From assembly GCA_010094045.1 (NCBI GenBank), contig ML986789.1, positions 1 through 11,446 of the forward strand: a DNA stretch of 11,446 bases. Direction: 5' to 3'. Position 1 is the stretch's first letter, and each line of letters opens with the position of its first letter. The translations under genes were made by a program, and so were the position numbers. Below the pieces are notes generated by a model, which was not told where the DNA came from, made no database searches, and worked only from the letters and a program-made list of their open reading frames with translations. Origin of the DNA: Lojkania enalia (Eukaryota > Ascomycota > Dothideomycetes > Pleosporales). Positions 1-8,330 of this stretch are shown one piece after another.

Positions 1-174
1 AGGCTACAGCAAGTAGTGTTAGGTCCTCGACATCCCTATACTATATCATCTTACGAGGCTCTTGCAACATGGCGGTTAGAGGCTATAGAACTTAGTTCGT
101 GTTAGACGCGTCGGCTCCTCCGCAAGTATAAATCTATAGCTTCTTTTCTTCACCTAACCGGAAACTCGGGCTAA
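1..174 (+). pseudogene. 3' end of a TPR-like (kinesin light chain type) protein
   Basis: Frame 1 is open from the window edge to a TAA at 172-174, interrupted only by a TAG at 103-105 that fits a former TGG or CAG. The fragment contains LGPRHPYTISSYEALA (residues 7-22), which resembles the V-LG-xHPxTLxSxxxLA signature of the tetratricopeptide repeats found at the C-terminus of fungal NB-ARC/TPR and kinesin light chain-like proteins. Such repeats are protein-interaction scaffolds. After this single repeat comes a basic tail and the stop, so this would be the last repeat of a longer protein that begins outside the window. The sequence is less AT-rich than what follows. One repeat is weak evidence, so the family call is tentative; that this is a coding remnant is more likely than not. 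Confidence 0.45.
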
Positions 175-249
175 TTTGCATGGCATTTCACTTCTATGTA
201 AAGTTGGAGTACTGGTTCTTATTATAATTGACCGTAGATAGGGCTAGTA

Positions 250-900
250 AGTTAAAATATAACTTAACTACTTGGGTTAATTACTTATTCGAAATATTTT
301 AGCGCCCTATATTAATATACGTACTATAAGTACAGACAGGATCTAAGAATCGATTTTCCACCGCGACCTTCTACCATCAGGCTTGTTAGTTGCATAGCTT
401 AGTAGTAGAAATAATACTATCGAGTATTATAGAAATAGTATAAAATTATACGCTATTAAGAACTAACTATATTTTAGTATGTTGAAAAGCACCTAATATC
501 CGTTCGGAGACGAGAGAACAGTAAACTTAGAATACATATATTTATATTTCCTACTCTCCTCTATAGAAGTCCAAATCTTTTGTTAACCTAACGCCTGATT
601 ATATTAAATACTTATCCTTTAAAGCACTCTCTTATTAAAAAAAAAAGTCTTACTTATTTCTATAAAAATTCCAGGATCTAATTACAAATAGTTTACTAAC
701 ATTCTACCTAAGTATCGAAGCATATCCTATAGAAATAAGGAGTGAGAAAGTTGGAAAAGTACTTACTTCGATAGAGGTTTAAATTCTAAAACCGCTCTTA
801 CTATTCTTTAAATATAAGCGCGGCCTTCTAATACTATCTTAATTCTTTAGAGGGATTTCTAAGAAGCCCTATAGGTGTAATTATATAGATATATAAGGAT
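250..900 (-). pseudogene. Unrecognised degraded coding frame
   Basis: Reading the minus strand from about 900 down to 250 in one frame gives roughly 215 codons with about 14 stops, all TAG or TAA. Neighbouring frames that I sampled carry stops about twice as often. The text between stops reads like ordinary protein, for example YATNKPDGRRSRWKIDS (about 317-384) and EESRKYKYMYSKFTVLSSPN (about 497-560). I do not recognise a family. Upstream (901-1000) is AT-rich sequence with no coding look, which would fit a promoter. It would converge on the TPR-like fragment at 1-174. This could still be a chance pattern in biased sequence; no start codon can be assigned. Confidence 0.3.
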
Positions 901-992
901 ATAAATACTATAATTATATTGTTATTATACAAATTTATTTATTATAAAGAATAACTAAGCCTAATAAGATAAGGCGGGGTACTTCTAGCTTG

Positions 993-1017
993 AAAAAAAA
1001 AAAAAAAAAAAAAAAAA
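993..1017 (+). repeat. 25-nt poly(A) run
   Basis: Twenty-five consecutive A residues, by far the longest homopolymer in the window. A run like this can be the tail of a non-LTR retrotransposon or retroposed copy, or a simple mononucleotide expansion. I could not find a target-site duplication or any reverse transcriptase remnant to its left, so the origin is open. A shorter A10 run sits at 637-646. Confidence 0.85.
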
Positions 1018-1397
1018 CCTAGCTGTTAAGAATGTTAAAGAAAGGGTTCTAGGGGCTGCGTAGCTGTATCTAGAGGCCTTAACTCTATCTATATAGGAGT
1101 ACCTTCCTTATAATAGTAGATACTTCTAGTATAGTCTCTAATAGTACTTCCCTTTATAACTATTATATCAAGGTAAGACGCGATCAGGTATAAGCTGGTA
1201 GGCTTCTACGCGTATAACTTACGTACGTGCGAGAAGGGTACTATAAATACTACTTAGCTAAGGATATATATTATAATTGTAGTATCTTAATATGTTGGGG
1301 AAATATATTGCTAGAAATATCGAGATAGTTGTTAAAGTAGTATACTCGCTTATTACTTTCGTTACAGTTAGTTCGCTTAAAATAGCTATATTATATT
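1018..1397. other. Intergenic AT-rich sequence
   Basis: No frame here reads as protein for any length, and no structured RNA or terminal repeat is apparent. The stretch separates the poly(A) run from the repeat-bearing upstream region of the pseudogene that starts at 1561. CA and TG are scarce and TA abundant, as expected after RIP. Confidence 0.5.
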
Positions 1398-1534
1398 CTC
1401 AACTGTTTTTCCCTTACTAGTACTAGTAAAGGTTTTTATCGCACCTTAATATACTTTAATTAATTACCTTATACCCTTAACTATTTTACCCTCACTAGTA
1501 AAGTAAAGAAAGATTTTATTATATTAATATACTT
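1398..1534 (+). repeat. Imperfect 78-bp-period direct repeat
   Basis: Positions 1398-1456 and 1476-1534 align along their length. Both run from an (C/T)T(C/T)AACT(G/A)TTTT block, through CCCT(T/C)ACTAGTA, to a shared TTAATATACTT end. Differences are mostly C/T or G/A transitions. The pair ends 27 bases before the ATA that replaces the start codon at 1561, so it lies in what would have been the promoter or 5' leader of that gene. Confidence 0.6.
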
Positions 1535-1560
1535 CCTGCGTCGCCTATAATATATTACTA

Positions 1561-2238
1561 ATAGATGCTAAAAATACAAGTAGTATAACCTTAATAATAC
1601 TCTTCTAGTCCTTATTATTAGCAGGCTCGGCTTATATCGAATTTCTTAACTTACCTCTAAGGATTCGCAATAAAATCTATATAAGTTTACTTATTATACT
1701 ATATCTACTCTATCTTTTTTAAGAACCTAGCTATCGAGTAGAGTTATTTACCTCTAATAGACCTTGCTGGTAGCCTGTATTACTATATACTAACTAATAG
1801 ATATCTAGAGAGACTAGCGTAATACTCTATAGAATAAATTACTTTTATCTTATAGATACTATAGAAAAGTAATTAAGCCTCCTAGAATTATTTTTAGATT
1901 GTATTAAGGATGTAAATATAGTTTTACTATCCTACCTAGATATTAACTTCCCGGTTATAGAAGATATAGATAGTAAACTAGAACAGCTTAAGCTTAGGGA
2001 CGATAGTAGCTAGATTTTAGGGCTTATTAAACGTAAATATACTAAACTATAGACGCTAGAGACTATAATTTATACTAAAAACTCCGGTATCCTTAAAAAA
2101 CCGGACGATTTCCTTAGGGTAGTATTACCGCTAATTAATAAGAGGAATATTAAAGATTAGATTAATGCGAATATATTATAAATAGTAGAAATATTAACTT
2201 TAAATAAAGACTTATATAATTTAGAGCCATCTCTTTAG
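1561..2238 (+). pseudogene. LPxEIRxxIY-motif fungal protein (2EXR/DUF7730-like), RIP-degraded
   Basis: One frame, free of indels, runs from an ATA at 1561 (most simply a former ATG) to about 2238. It has about ten internal stops, all TAG or TAA. Near the N-terminus, FLNLPLRIRNKIY (1642-1680) matches the FxxLPxEIRxxIY signature of a large group of fungal proteins annotated as 2EXR or DUF7730, related in layout to F-box proteins. LLYTNQQIS (about 1768-1806, with TAA and TAG where Gln codons are expected) matches the LLxxNRQI(S/Y) block that normally follows, and DDFLRVVLPLINKR lies near 2104-2145. These families have no established biochemical role. The same frame can be followed, with denser stops, to a TAA at 2809-2811, so the true end is uncertain. 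The motif order supports the family call; the mutated start and stops make the gene dead as written. Confidence 0.65.
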
Positions 2239-2699
2239 TAAAAAAGATTATCGTTCGAGTTATAGTTTATAATATATACTCAACTTTAGTAAATAAAAAG
2301 ATAGAAGCCCTTAGATAGGTAGTTAAGTCTAGCGATAAGGAATAATATTAAGGATAGGGCCGGGAAATAAGCTTAATACCCTTCTTTTATCCTACCTTAG
2401 TTGCGGAACGTCGAGCCGAATTTAGGGCAAGTTTTATAAAGACTATGTACAGTAAAAAGATATAGAGATACTACTTTATTAGCGGAAATTCTCTCTCTAA
2501 TTTTCCCTTAAGTAGCAATATTTAAGAGAGGGGGTTATTCCTATAATATTATAGTTGGTGTAGTTACTCTCTAAAGAGAATTACTAACTCTTAAATTCTA
2601 TTGCAGTAATATTTTAGGCTTTATCTATCCTAAATATTTATAATCTAGTTATTTTATAGTAATTAGATAGCTAGATACTAATAACCTTGTAAAATTCTC
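2239..2699. other. Ambiguous stretch downstream of the 1561 pseudogene
   Basis: Both the continuing plus-strand frame (to 2811) and the codon-aligned minus-strand frame can be read as protein-like text with TAG/TAA interruptions, and I cannot choose between them. Between 2420 and 2811 the plus frame has only about six stops in 130 codons, which is fewer than expected, but no motif that I recognise. It may be a C-terminal extension of the 1561 gene or the end of the minus-strand remnant at 2700-3130. Confidence 0.3.
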
Positions 2700-3130
2700 G
2701 AAAGTATATTAGGTCGACGCTACGCTAGATAGCATCTTTTTATTAACTCTTACTCAACCTAAGCCCACTTACACTCTAAAACCTACTCTTCTTAATCTCC
2801 CCCAGCGTTAAGATACTACTCTATAGTAGAATAATATAGGTTCTATTATCGGTAAATCTAACCTCCTGCAACCGTTTTTAGTACTCGTTTATTAGGGCCT
2901 TATTTTTAGAGGGGAAGAATGCGTGGTAGTTATAGTCGCGCTTATAGCTTAAAGTACTTCTTAACCGATAGGTTAGGACAACTATCAGTACATCTATTAA
3001 TACAGGTGATAGAGTCGTTATAGTATTTATTATCTTCCTTACTATTAAGGGGCTCTATAAAACACTTACTTTTTTTTACAGCCCTCTAATACCTTTAATA
3101 TTTAGAAAGTTCCTTAAATATTAGTTTTAT
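2700..3130 (-). pseudogene. Unrecognised degraded coding frame
   Basis: On the minus strand a run of 58 codons (3054 down to 2881) has no stop at all, which is striking in sequence where most frames stop about every eight codons. It contains VLTYRLRSTLSYKRDYN followed by FFPSKNKALINEY. The same frame extends with TAG/TAA interruptions at least from about 3130 to 2700. I do not recognise a family. A plus-strand reading of the same bases is less open. The boundaries are guesses, and no start codon can be named. Confidence 0.3.
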
Positions 3131-3779
3131 AATAGTTTCTAGTCCCCGCCCTCCTTATACGATTTTTCTAACCCTATATTTAGGCATTTATAGTAGCTTA
3201 AGATGGAGTAAATTATATAGTAGAGTTAAGTATAGATAGACTAATCTAACCGATCCTATATTATTAATATTAAAGACTATTGTAATATAAGTAACTCGCT
3301 GTTTCTGGATCTTAGGAGAGTAATACTAGGTAACAGAGAATAAGCCTATACCTATAATCCAGTAGTAATAGTTAAGATAAAGGGTCTTACTTTAGCTGCC
3401 TACTATATAGTATACTAGTTTAAGAGCTCTGAATTCTCTTCAGTTACTTCTTATTACTAGATTAGTAAAGTACTATACTTTACTACTATAATCTATACTA
3501 TAAGATATATAATCCCAGAAATATATATATATATTTAGAATACGTTACTAAATATAGGTTGAAAGCTGTCTAACTTATATAAGGTTTATATACGCTTACT
3601 CTTATTACTGTATAGGGAAATATCTAGAGAAGAGCGCCTTAAAACCCCTCTCCCGCATAATTCTTCTAATGGTTATCTATCCAATCTTATCTATTCCTCT
3701 ATAAGAGCGAAAATTATAGATAGGAGCTAAATAGGTAAATTAAGCAGCAGCTTCTTATCTATACTAATAAGAAAGGCTG
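3131..3779. other. AT-rich stretch without a supported gene
   Basis: Stops are dense in all the frames I followed. The stretch includes an (AT)n microsatellite at about 3521-3534 and shows strong CA/TG depletion. The frame of the 3780-4175 remnant can be pushed left to about 3600, but the extra text is stop-rich and unconvincing. Confidence 0.4.
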
Positions 3780-4175
3780 TCACGCTATCCTTAGAATTAG
3801 GAGGAATTAGAAGCTCTCCTCATAAGACTCTTAGGAGATTATAATAGGAAACTGCTATCTAATTAAACTAAGGAGGATTGCGAGAATTATTAGAACGATA
3901 TTCTCAAATTTTGTTGCTATCTAATTAACTAAGCCATACAAACGTATTATAAGAAAAACTCTTATTTTTCTTTTACTAAAGAGGATATAATATTAATTCT
4001 CTTAAATCCACTCAGAAACTGCGACGAGAAATATTACTATAATATAGTAAGCGAGATATTTAAGTAAGAAGGGAAGACGTTTAAAGACGGAATCCGATAT
4101 ATAGTTGAAGCGTATTATTGTTAATTAAAATACGAGCGTTTCTAGGAAAAGCTTAGAGAACTAAAAGCTAGCTAA
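3780..4175 (+). pseudogene. Unrecognised degraded coding frame ending at 4175
   Basis: One plus-strand frame carries protein-like text from about 3780 to a TAA at 4173-4175, without indels. It includes FTKEDIILILLNPLRNCDEK, DGIRYIVEAYYC and a charged end (KYERF, stop, EKLRELKAS). The internal stops are TAG or TAA and sit where Gln or Trp would read naturally. An alternative frame over the same bases is also partly open (for example KKGRRLKTESDI near 4050), so the choice of frame is not certain. I do not recognise the family and infer no function. Confidence 0.3.
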
Positions 4176-4321
4176 AAAAGAGTACTCTCTCTATATTATC
4201 ATATATATGAGATATTATAGTAGATTATATACCCTGTTATTAGCTAGGGCCTAAATCCTTGTTATCTACACCTACTAAAGGATAAGTATAGAAAATTACC
4301 CGCTTTTTAGCCTAATATGTG

Positions 4322-4330
4322 TATATAAAG
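4322..4330 (+). promoter_or_regulatory. TATA-like box before the small membrane-protein frame
   Basis: TATATAAAG is followed by a pyrimidine-rich leader (about 4352-4388) and then the open frame starting near 4391. The arrangement resembles a fungal core promoter, but TATA-like strings are common in this sequence, so the support is mostly positional. Confidence 0.25.
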
Positions 4331-4390
4331 GTCTAAAATACTCTAGCCTAAGTCTCTACTTAACTACAACTCTCCTTCCTCGCTCTATAG

Positions 4391-4615
4391 ATATATACTA
4401 TAATACCTGCCTTTAAGTTGCGTAGTCGCTATATTTACGTAGGTATAGCGGCTATATCTCTTCTACTTAGTACTCTACCACCTTTTTTTATAATTAGTAT
4501 ACTATTCGCTTTAATTATAGTCGCGATCTATATAACAGGTAGAAAACAATTTATATTAGCTATTTTTAGTCTATTAGCAATCTATAATATAATTAAATTT
4601 AAGCGCTATAAGTAG
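4391..4615 (+). pseudogene. Small hydrophobic, membrane-spanning protein remnant
   Basis: The plus frame is stop-free from 4391 to the TAG at 4613-4615, 74 codons before the stop, one of the longest open runs in the window. The text has two strongly hydrophobic stretches (from IAAISLLLSTL through FFIISILFALIIVAIYI, then FILAIFSLLAIYNII) and ends in the basic tail KFKRYK, which is the profile of a small multi-span membrane protein. There is no ATG; the first codon of the open run is ATA, which RIP could have made from ATG, and a TTG lies at 4418. RIP also turns Val, Ala and Thr codons into Ile, so part of the hydrophobicity may be acquired. No family is recognised. It may be a dead small gene or a chance opening. 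Confidence 0.35.
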
Positions 4616-5529
4616 AATCTAGGAAAATTAACAAATAGTAATAGTTTATAAACCAAGGCCTTATACTTTATAACAACCTAGCTTAGCCCTCTATATTCTC
4701 TTACGTTATTACCCTAATACTTTACGCTATAAATACTAATAATACTAAGAAAAAAGATATTTTTGTTATAATAGTAATATTATATATTAGGGGAATATAA
4801 GCTCTATTTAGCGGAGAGGGTGGAATCTACTAGAAGGGGAACCTTAGTTCTAATATTTTAGTTATACTATATTACCTAACTGCAGATCTTGTAGCGACTA
4901 AATTAATAACCTAGATAGAAGTAGACGGGTAGTTATTATATAGAACTTAGCTATCTCCTAAACGTTTCTAGTTTAGGTAGTTATACCTCTAGCTTTAGAA
5001 ATAACAAGCTAAGCTGTTGTAGAGTATTCCTAATTATTTTGCTGATAAATATAATATACTATAAAAGTCCCTACTTCGCAGCTATTTATTTATTTAATTC
5101 TACTTAGTTTTAGTTATAGCTATACCGTATAGTAAGTTTAGCAGGCACCCGACGCGATGCGGAAACGTTCTACGCTATCTAATGTTACTCTTTTAAATAA
5201 GAGCTAGCTGTCCCCAGAGGCTTACGTTTCCCCTTAACTACTATCTATATATACTGCTAAGCCTATCTAGATAGTAGTTCTACTAGTTAAATACTATACT
5301 TCTAGGTTCGTAGAGGCCCTTACCTCTTAATTATAATACCTTTAGTCTCCCCCTAGTACTCGGCTGTTGTCTATACGTCTCTAATCCCTACTAAACAGCT
5401 TTTACTTCCTACTAATTGTTAATTATCTTATTTAAAGCTTAGGTAGATATAATATATAGCTATCTAAAGTTTATAAAAAAGTACTCTTAATATAAGCGAA
5501 CAGAGAACTCTTATATTATATACCCTATA
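4616..5529. other. Long AT-rich stretch, no assignable gene
   Basis: Fragments of protein-like text occur on both strands. On the plus strand there is DAMRKRSTLSNVTLLNKS at about 5150-5205; over 5090-5400 there is a competing minus-strand frame. Stops are frequent, the frames contradict each other and I recognise no motif. RIP-type composition is strong throughout. A decayed gene is likely somewhere in 4790-5420, but I cannot give its strand. Confidence 0.3.
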
Positions 5530-5824
5530 CAACATGGGATTACTATTCTAAAGGTAGTAAACTAGATGGGCCTTGTTCGAATACATTGCTAATAAAGGGG
5601 AAAAATGGAGAGGTTATGTAGGGAGGTAGTACTATAGTTACTAGGGAAGAGTGCCTAGGATGTTAAAGGTAGTTCTAGCAGCTGTTTAATCATTAATATA
5701 CTGATTAAGTAACTTAAGGTTAAGTAGCCTACGATATTATAAGTAACCTAAATGCTAATATTATAATGGTTAATACGGGTATTTTAGGGAGTAAGAAACT
5801 ACTTAGAGGATGATTACCTATGGA
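5530..5824. other. RIP-light spacer downstream of the kinase remnant
   Basis: This stretch keeps more TG, CA and G-runs (GGGGAAAAATGG near 5598, for example) than the sequence on either side, and no frame reads as protein. It is the 3' flank of the minus-strand kinase pseudogene. I see no terminator-like hairpin or repeat. Confidence 0.4.
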
Positions 5825-6640
5825 CTAAACAGCTGAAGATTGGGTTAGCAATAAAAATATATTAAAGAGAGATAATATACTATTAATATTTATAGCGACT
5901 GTATCCGTACTTAAATATATATCTTACTAATAATCTATAATAATATCCCTAATAGGCCCTAGACTTTTTATTTTAAGATACTTTAACTCTCTAAAGAAAT
6001 CCGTAATATTCTTATCTATACTCCTATTATAAGGAGCCCGGCCGTATATTACCTTAAAGATAGTAGATTCGAGAGCGAATATGTCTATCTACTTCGACAA
6101 TAATAGCCCGGGATATTAATAGCTAGAAGTTATAGTAATAAGAAGGGGAGAGCTATTTAAAGATAAACCTGTAAAGTTGGTAACCTTCGCGTTTAGATTA
6201 TTATCTAAAAATATATTCCCTACTTCTAGATCTCTATAAATAATACTGCTTAAATAAATATAGGCCAGTATATTAGCTATTTGCTGATACCAGCGAAGTC
6301 GCTGTTCTAAAGAGAGATTCCTTCTATAATCCTAAATATACTTGCAAAGTCTATAGTTCTTGGTAAACTATAGATAAAGACCCGATTTATATAGTCCGAA
6401 GTATTGTAAAAGCTTTATATAGCCGCTATAGTCCTTAAAACGTTTATAGATAGCCCTTTCGACCTAAATATACTCTTTATATTCGTTGAGGTGAGGGAAC
6501 TTTACTACTATATCTATAGAAGGGTCGAGGCAGACTACACTAAAATTCCCCCACCTAACCAAATCTTATTAACTAAAGCCTGTTGGCCACGCAATCTAAC
6601 TTATCTCTAGAATTCTTAAGCGGTCGGGATGATTTGGGAG
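5825..6640 (-). pseudogene. Protein kinase (Ser/Thr kinase-like fold), RIP-degraded
   Basis: A nearly complete protein kinase domain reads in one minus-strand frame without indels. In order: a degenerate glycine loop WGNFSVV (about 6536-6556), the VVK block with the ATP-binding lysine AAG at 6500-6502, a helix C-like VERAIYKRF, the hinge GLYLQF with TAG where Gln is expected, QQIANILAYI, then the catalytic loop YRDLEVGNIFLD (aspartate GAT at 6230-6232). NFT at 6170-6178 stands where DFG (often DFA in this fungal group) belongs. Next come the P+1 region (SSY, stop, YPG), DIFALEST and YGRAPY, and a C-lobe GPIRDII. It ends at a TAG at 5825-5827. Seven TAG/TAA stops lie inside the domain and three more just upstream (6564-6598). 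Loss of the DFG aspartate and of the HRD-type histidine would abolish catalysis even with the stops read through. The layout matches a family of short fungal kinases with little outside the kinase domain. The start is unresolved. Confidence 0.87.
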
Positions 6641-7179
6641 ATAGAAGGATTTAAGCGGTGGTTGTAGACGCTAATTTAAGTATGCGGCTAGATTTGAAAT
6701 CTTTAGCAACTGTCCTAAAAAGTCGGTTAATAGAGCTATAATATACCTCACTATAATCTTTATATAAGTGTTTTATACGTGCGTTTTATGCATGCGCTGT
6801 AGTAAAGAAGCTTATAGAAGTACGTTGTCACAGTCTATCCCTTTAAGGGTAAAAAAGTACTAGTCTCCTATTTAGCCTCCGCACTGCGAGATTTTCCCCG
6901 TACTACTCTTAGCAGTCTTACTAAACTAAGCTAAGCGTTAAATAGGGTGGTACTTGTAGCTGGTTTACAAGTAATAACTTAACGAAATTTTGGATCGGGA
7001 CTAAACAGTTCCCAACGGGTACTAAAAAGGTCCTACAGTAGTGTAGAGATCTGTTCTATACTTCAGATGGTAGACCCCTTTAGTCCTTACTGTATGACTA
7101 ATTTTAGCGAGGGCCAGTAAGTTCAAGTATAAGAATATTCATTCCCAAATTTTCCGGAGCTATATTACACTGATTAAAA
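6641..7179. other. Divergent intergenic region
   Basis: This lies between the start of the minus-strand kinase remnant and the plus-strand secreted-protein gene at 7180, so it would hold both promoters. It keeps more CA and TG than most of the window. No frame reads as protein, and I see no clear TATA box, repeat or RNA. The last bases before the ATG (GATTAAAAATGC) provide an A at -3, a normal fungal start context. Confidence 0.45.
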
Positions 7180-7620
7180 ATGCGCTCTTCTACTATTCTC
7201 GCTCTTCTAGTAGCAATTATCTCTGCTTCTATAATACCTTCCGTGTCTATAGATCTAAGCTTAATTCTAGACTTTAGCTTAACAGCTGGTCAAGACTCTA
7301 ACGGAAGTGGTAGCTGTGCTAGCGCTAATAATATCTTAATCCTATACTTTTGTCTACCTAACCGCGAGGAATTTATTAAGAAAGTAAACTCAGCTATTAC
7401 TTTAGGAAATTTCTTAGGGACTCTAGTTACATTTAATATTAATCCTCTTACTTAATCAGACAAAGATAAGTTCAACCGTACTATAATATATCTAATTGTC
7501 TTATAGAGCTTTAATAGCACGTGTGGCGTAGGCTGCCCTATAGCCTCTACCCCAACTATCCTCAATCAACAAAAGCATTTTACTAATCTACTAGAGCGAG
7601 ATCTATCCCACAGTAGCTAG
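7180..7620 (+). pseudogene. Small secreted cysteine-containing protein with two premature stops
   Basis: An ATG in good context opens a frame of 146 codons ending at TAG 7618-7620. It is broken by TAA at 7453-7455 and TAG at 7504-7506, both explained by C-to-T change in Gln codons. Residues 1-23 form a classic signal peptide (MRSS, then a hydrophobic core, ending near PSVS). The mature part has Cys46, Cys58, Cys115 and Cys119, in SGSCAS, YFCLPN and TCGVGCP. Tyr56 is a plausible TGC-to-TAC change, as Cys-x-Cys-x-P would be natural there. EEFIKKVNSAITLGNFLG follows. The layout resembles a family of short secreted fungal proteins of unknown function, some of which are effector candidates; that label is inference. 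As written, translation would release a 91-residue secreted peptide lacking the C-terminal cysteines. That the frame resumes with GVGCPIAST after the stops is the main evidence for the longer gene. Confidence 0.75.
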
Positions 7621-8148
7621 CTTGCTGTATATACTAAATGCCCGGCTTATTCATAGATAGGGTATTATTAGTAGATTAACTTTACAGTTGTTACGGCTAG
7701 ACTGTTTATAGTTAGGCAGGCCTAGGCTATATAAGTAGCTTTCTCTAGTTCACAATCAACGCAGTTTCCCTCTAACTTATTAACTAGAGCACATCTTCTC
7801 TTATAACAGTAAGATCCCTCACTCCGTACAGAGAACTACTCCGTAAAGAGATGAATCTGCTGTTTTAGTATAATAATGCTTTCCCACGCGAACGGGTAAA
7901 GCTTTAACGTCCTACGTAGCGAGACACCCTCCGTACCGAGACAAATTAGAGGTACTTTAACTTTAAGCAACTCGATTTCTGCGCACATGTTAATAATTGC
8001 TATAGTTCTACGTAAATCATATACTATAGCTATTTATAAATATCTAAGACCCCTCGCATCTAAAATTTACGTTCGCATTATTAACTTTATACTTAAATTA
8101 TAAAGCGCCTTCTTTTCGCGTAGTAAATGCCGGTATTAGAATATATAT
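7621..8148. other. Intergenic region with a possible small decayed gene
   Basis: A TATA-like TATATAAG at 7728-7735 is followed by a pyrimidine-rich leader (CACAATCAACGCAGTTTCCC at 7751-7770). In the frame starting at about 7795 comes protein-like text: SLTPYRELLRKEMNLLF (about 7825-7875), NAFPRERVKL and NFKQLDFCAHVNN, interrupted by about six TAG/TAA stops before 8065. It has no recognised motif, and other frames here are not much worse, so I do not call a gene. CA and TG are moderately preserved. Confidence 0.3.
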
Positions 8149-8330
8149 GGAGTGGACCAGTAGCAGACGTTATACTCGAGCGGCCCTACTTGCTACCTTA
8201 ACAGGGTGAGAGATTTCCGCGTGAATATAGAGACTGGCCCCAGCATCGCAGCGCGAGGTTAACTTTCTCTACCCAGCCTACTTGCTCTCAGTCCCCTACA
8301 CCTCTACACCTTTCTAGACGACCTCCAATC
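8142..8330 (+). promoter_or_regulatory. Candidate promoter and leader of the 8331 gene
   Basis: A TATA-like TATATAT at 8142-8148 is followed by a GC-richer stretch and a pyrimidine-rich, CA-containing leader (about 8263-8330) running straight into the ATG at 8331, preceded by CCAATC. CT-rich leaders before the start codon are usual in filamentous fungi. The call rests on composition and position only. Confidence 0.4.

Noticed and set aside
3521..3534. (AT)n tract as a regulatory or terminator element
   Set aside because: A plain dinucleotide microsatellite; a similar one occurs near 10128-10142.
3780..4175. Tc1/mariner-type transposase helix-turn-helix suggested by KKGRRLKTESDI
   Set aside because: The match is a short basic string in a competing frame, with no catalytic DDE-type blocks, terminal inverted repeats or TA target duplication found.
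4616..5529. A specific gene called from plus-strand text near 5150-5205
   Set aside because: A minus-strand frame over the same bases is equally readable and neither contains a recognisable motif, so no strand or product can be defended.
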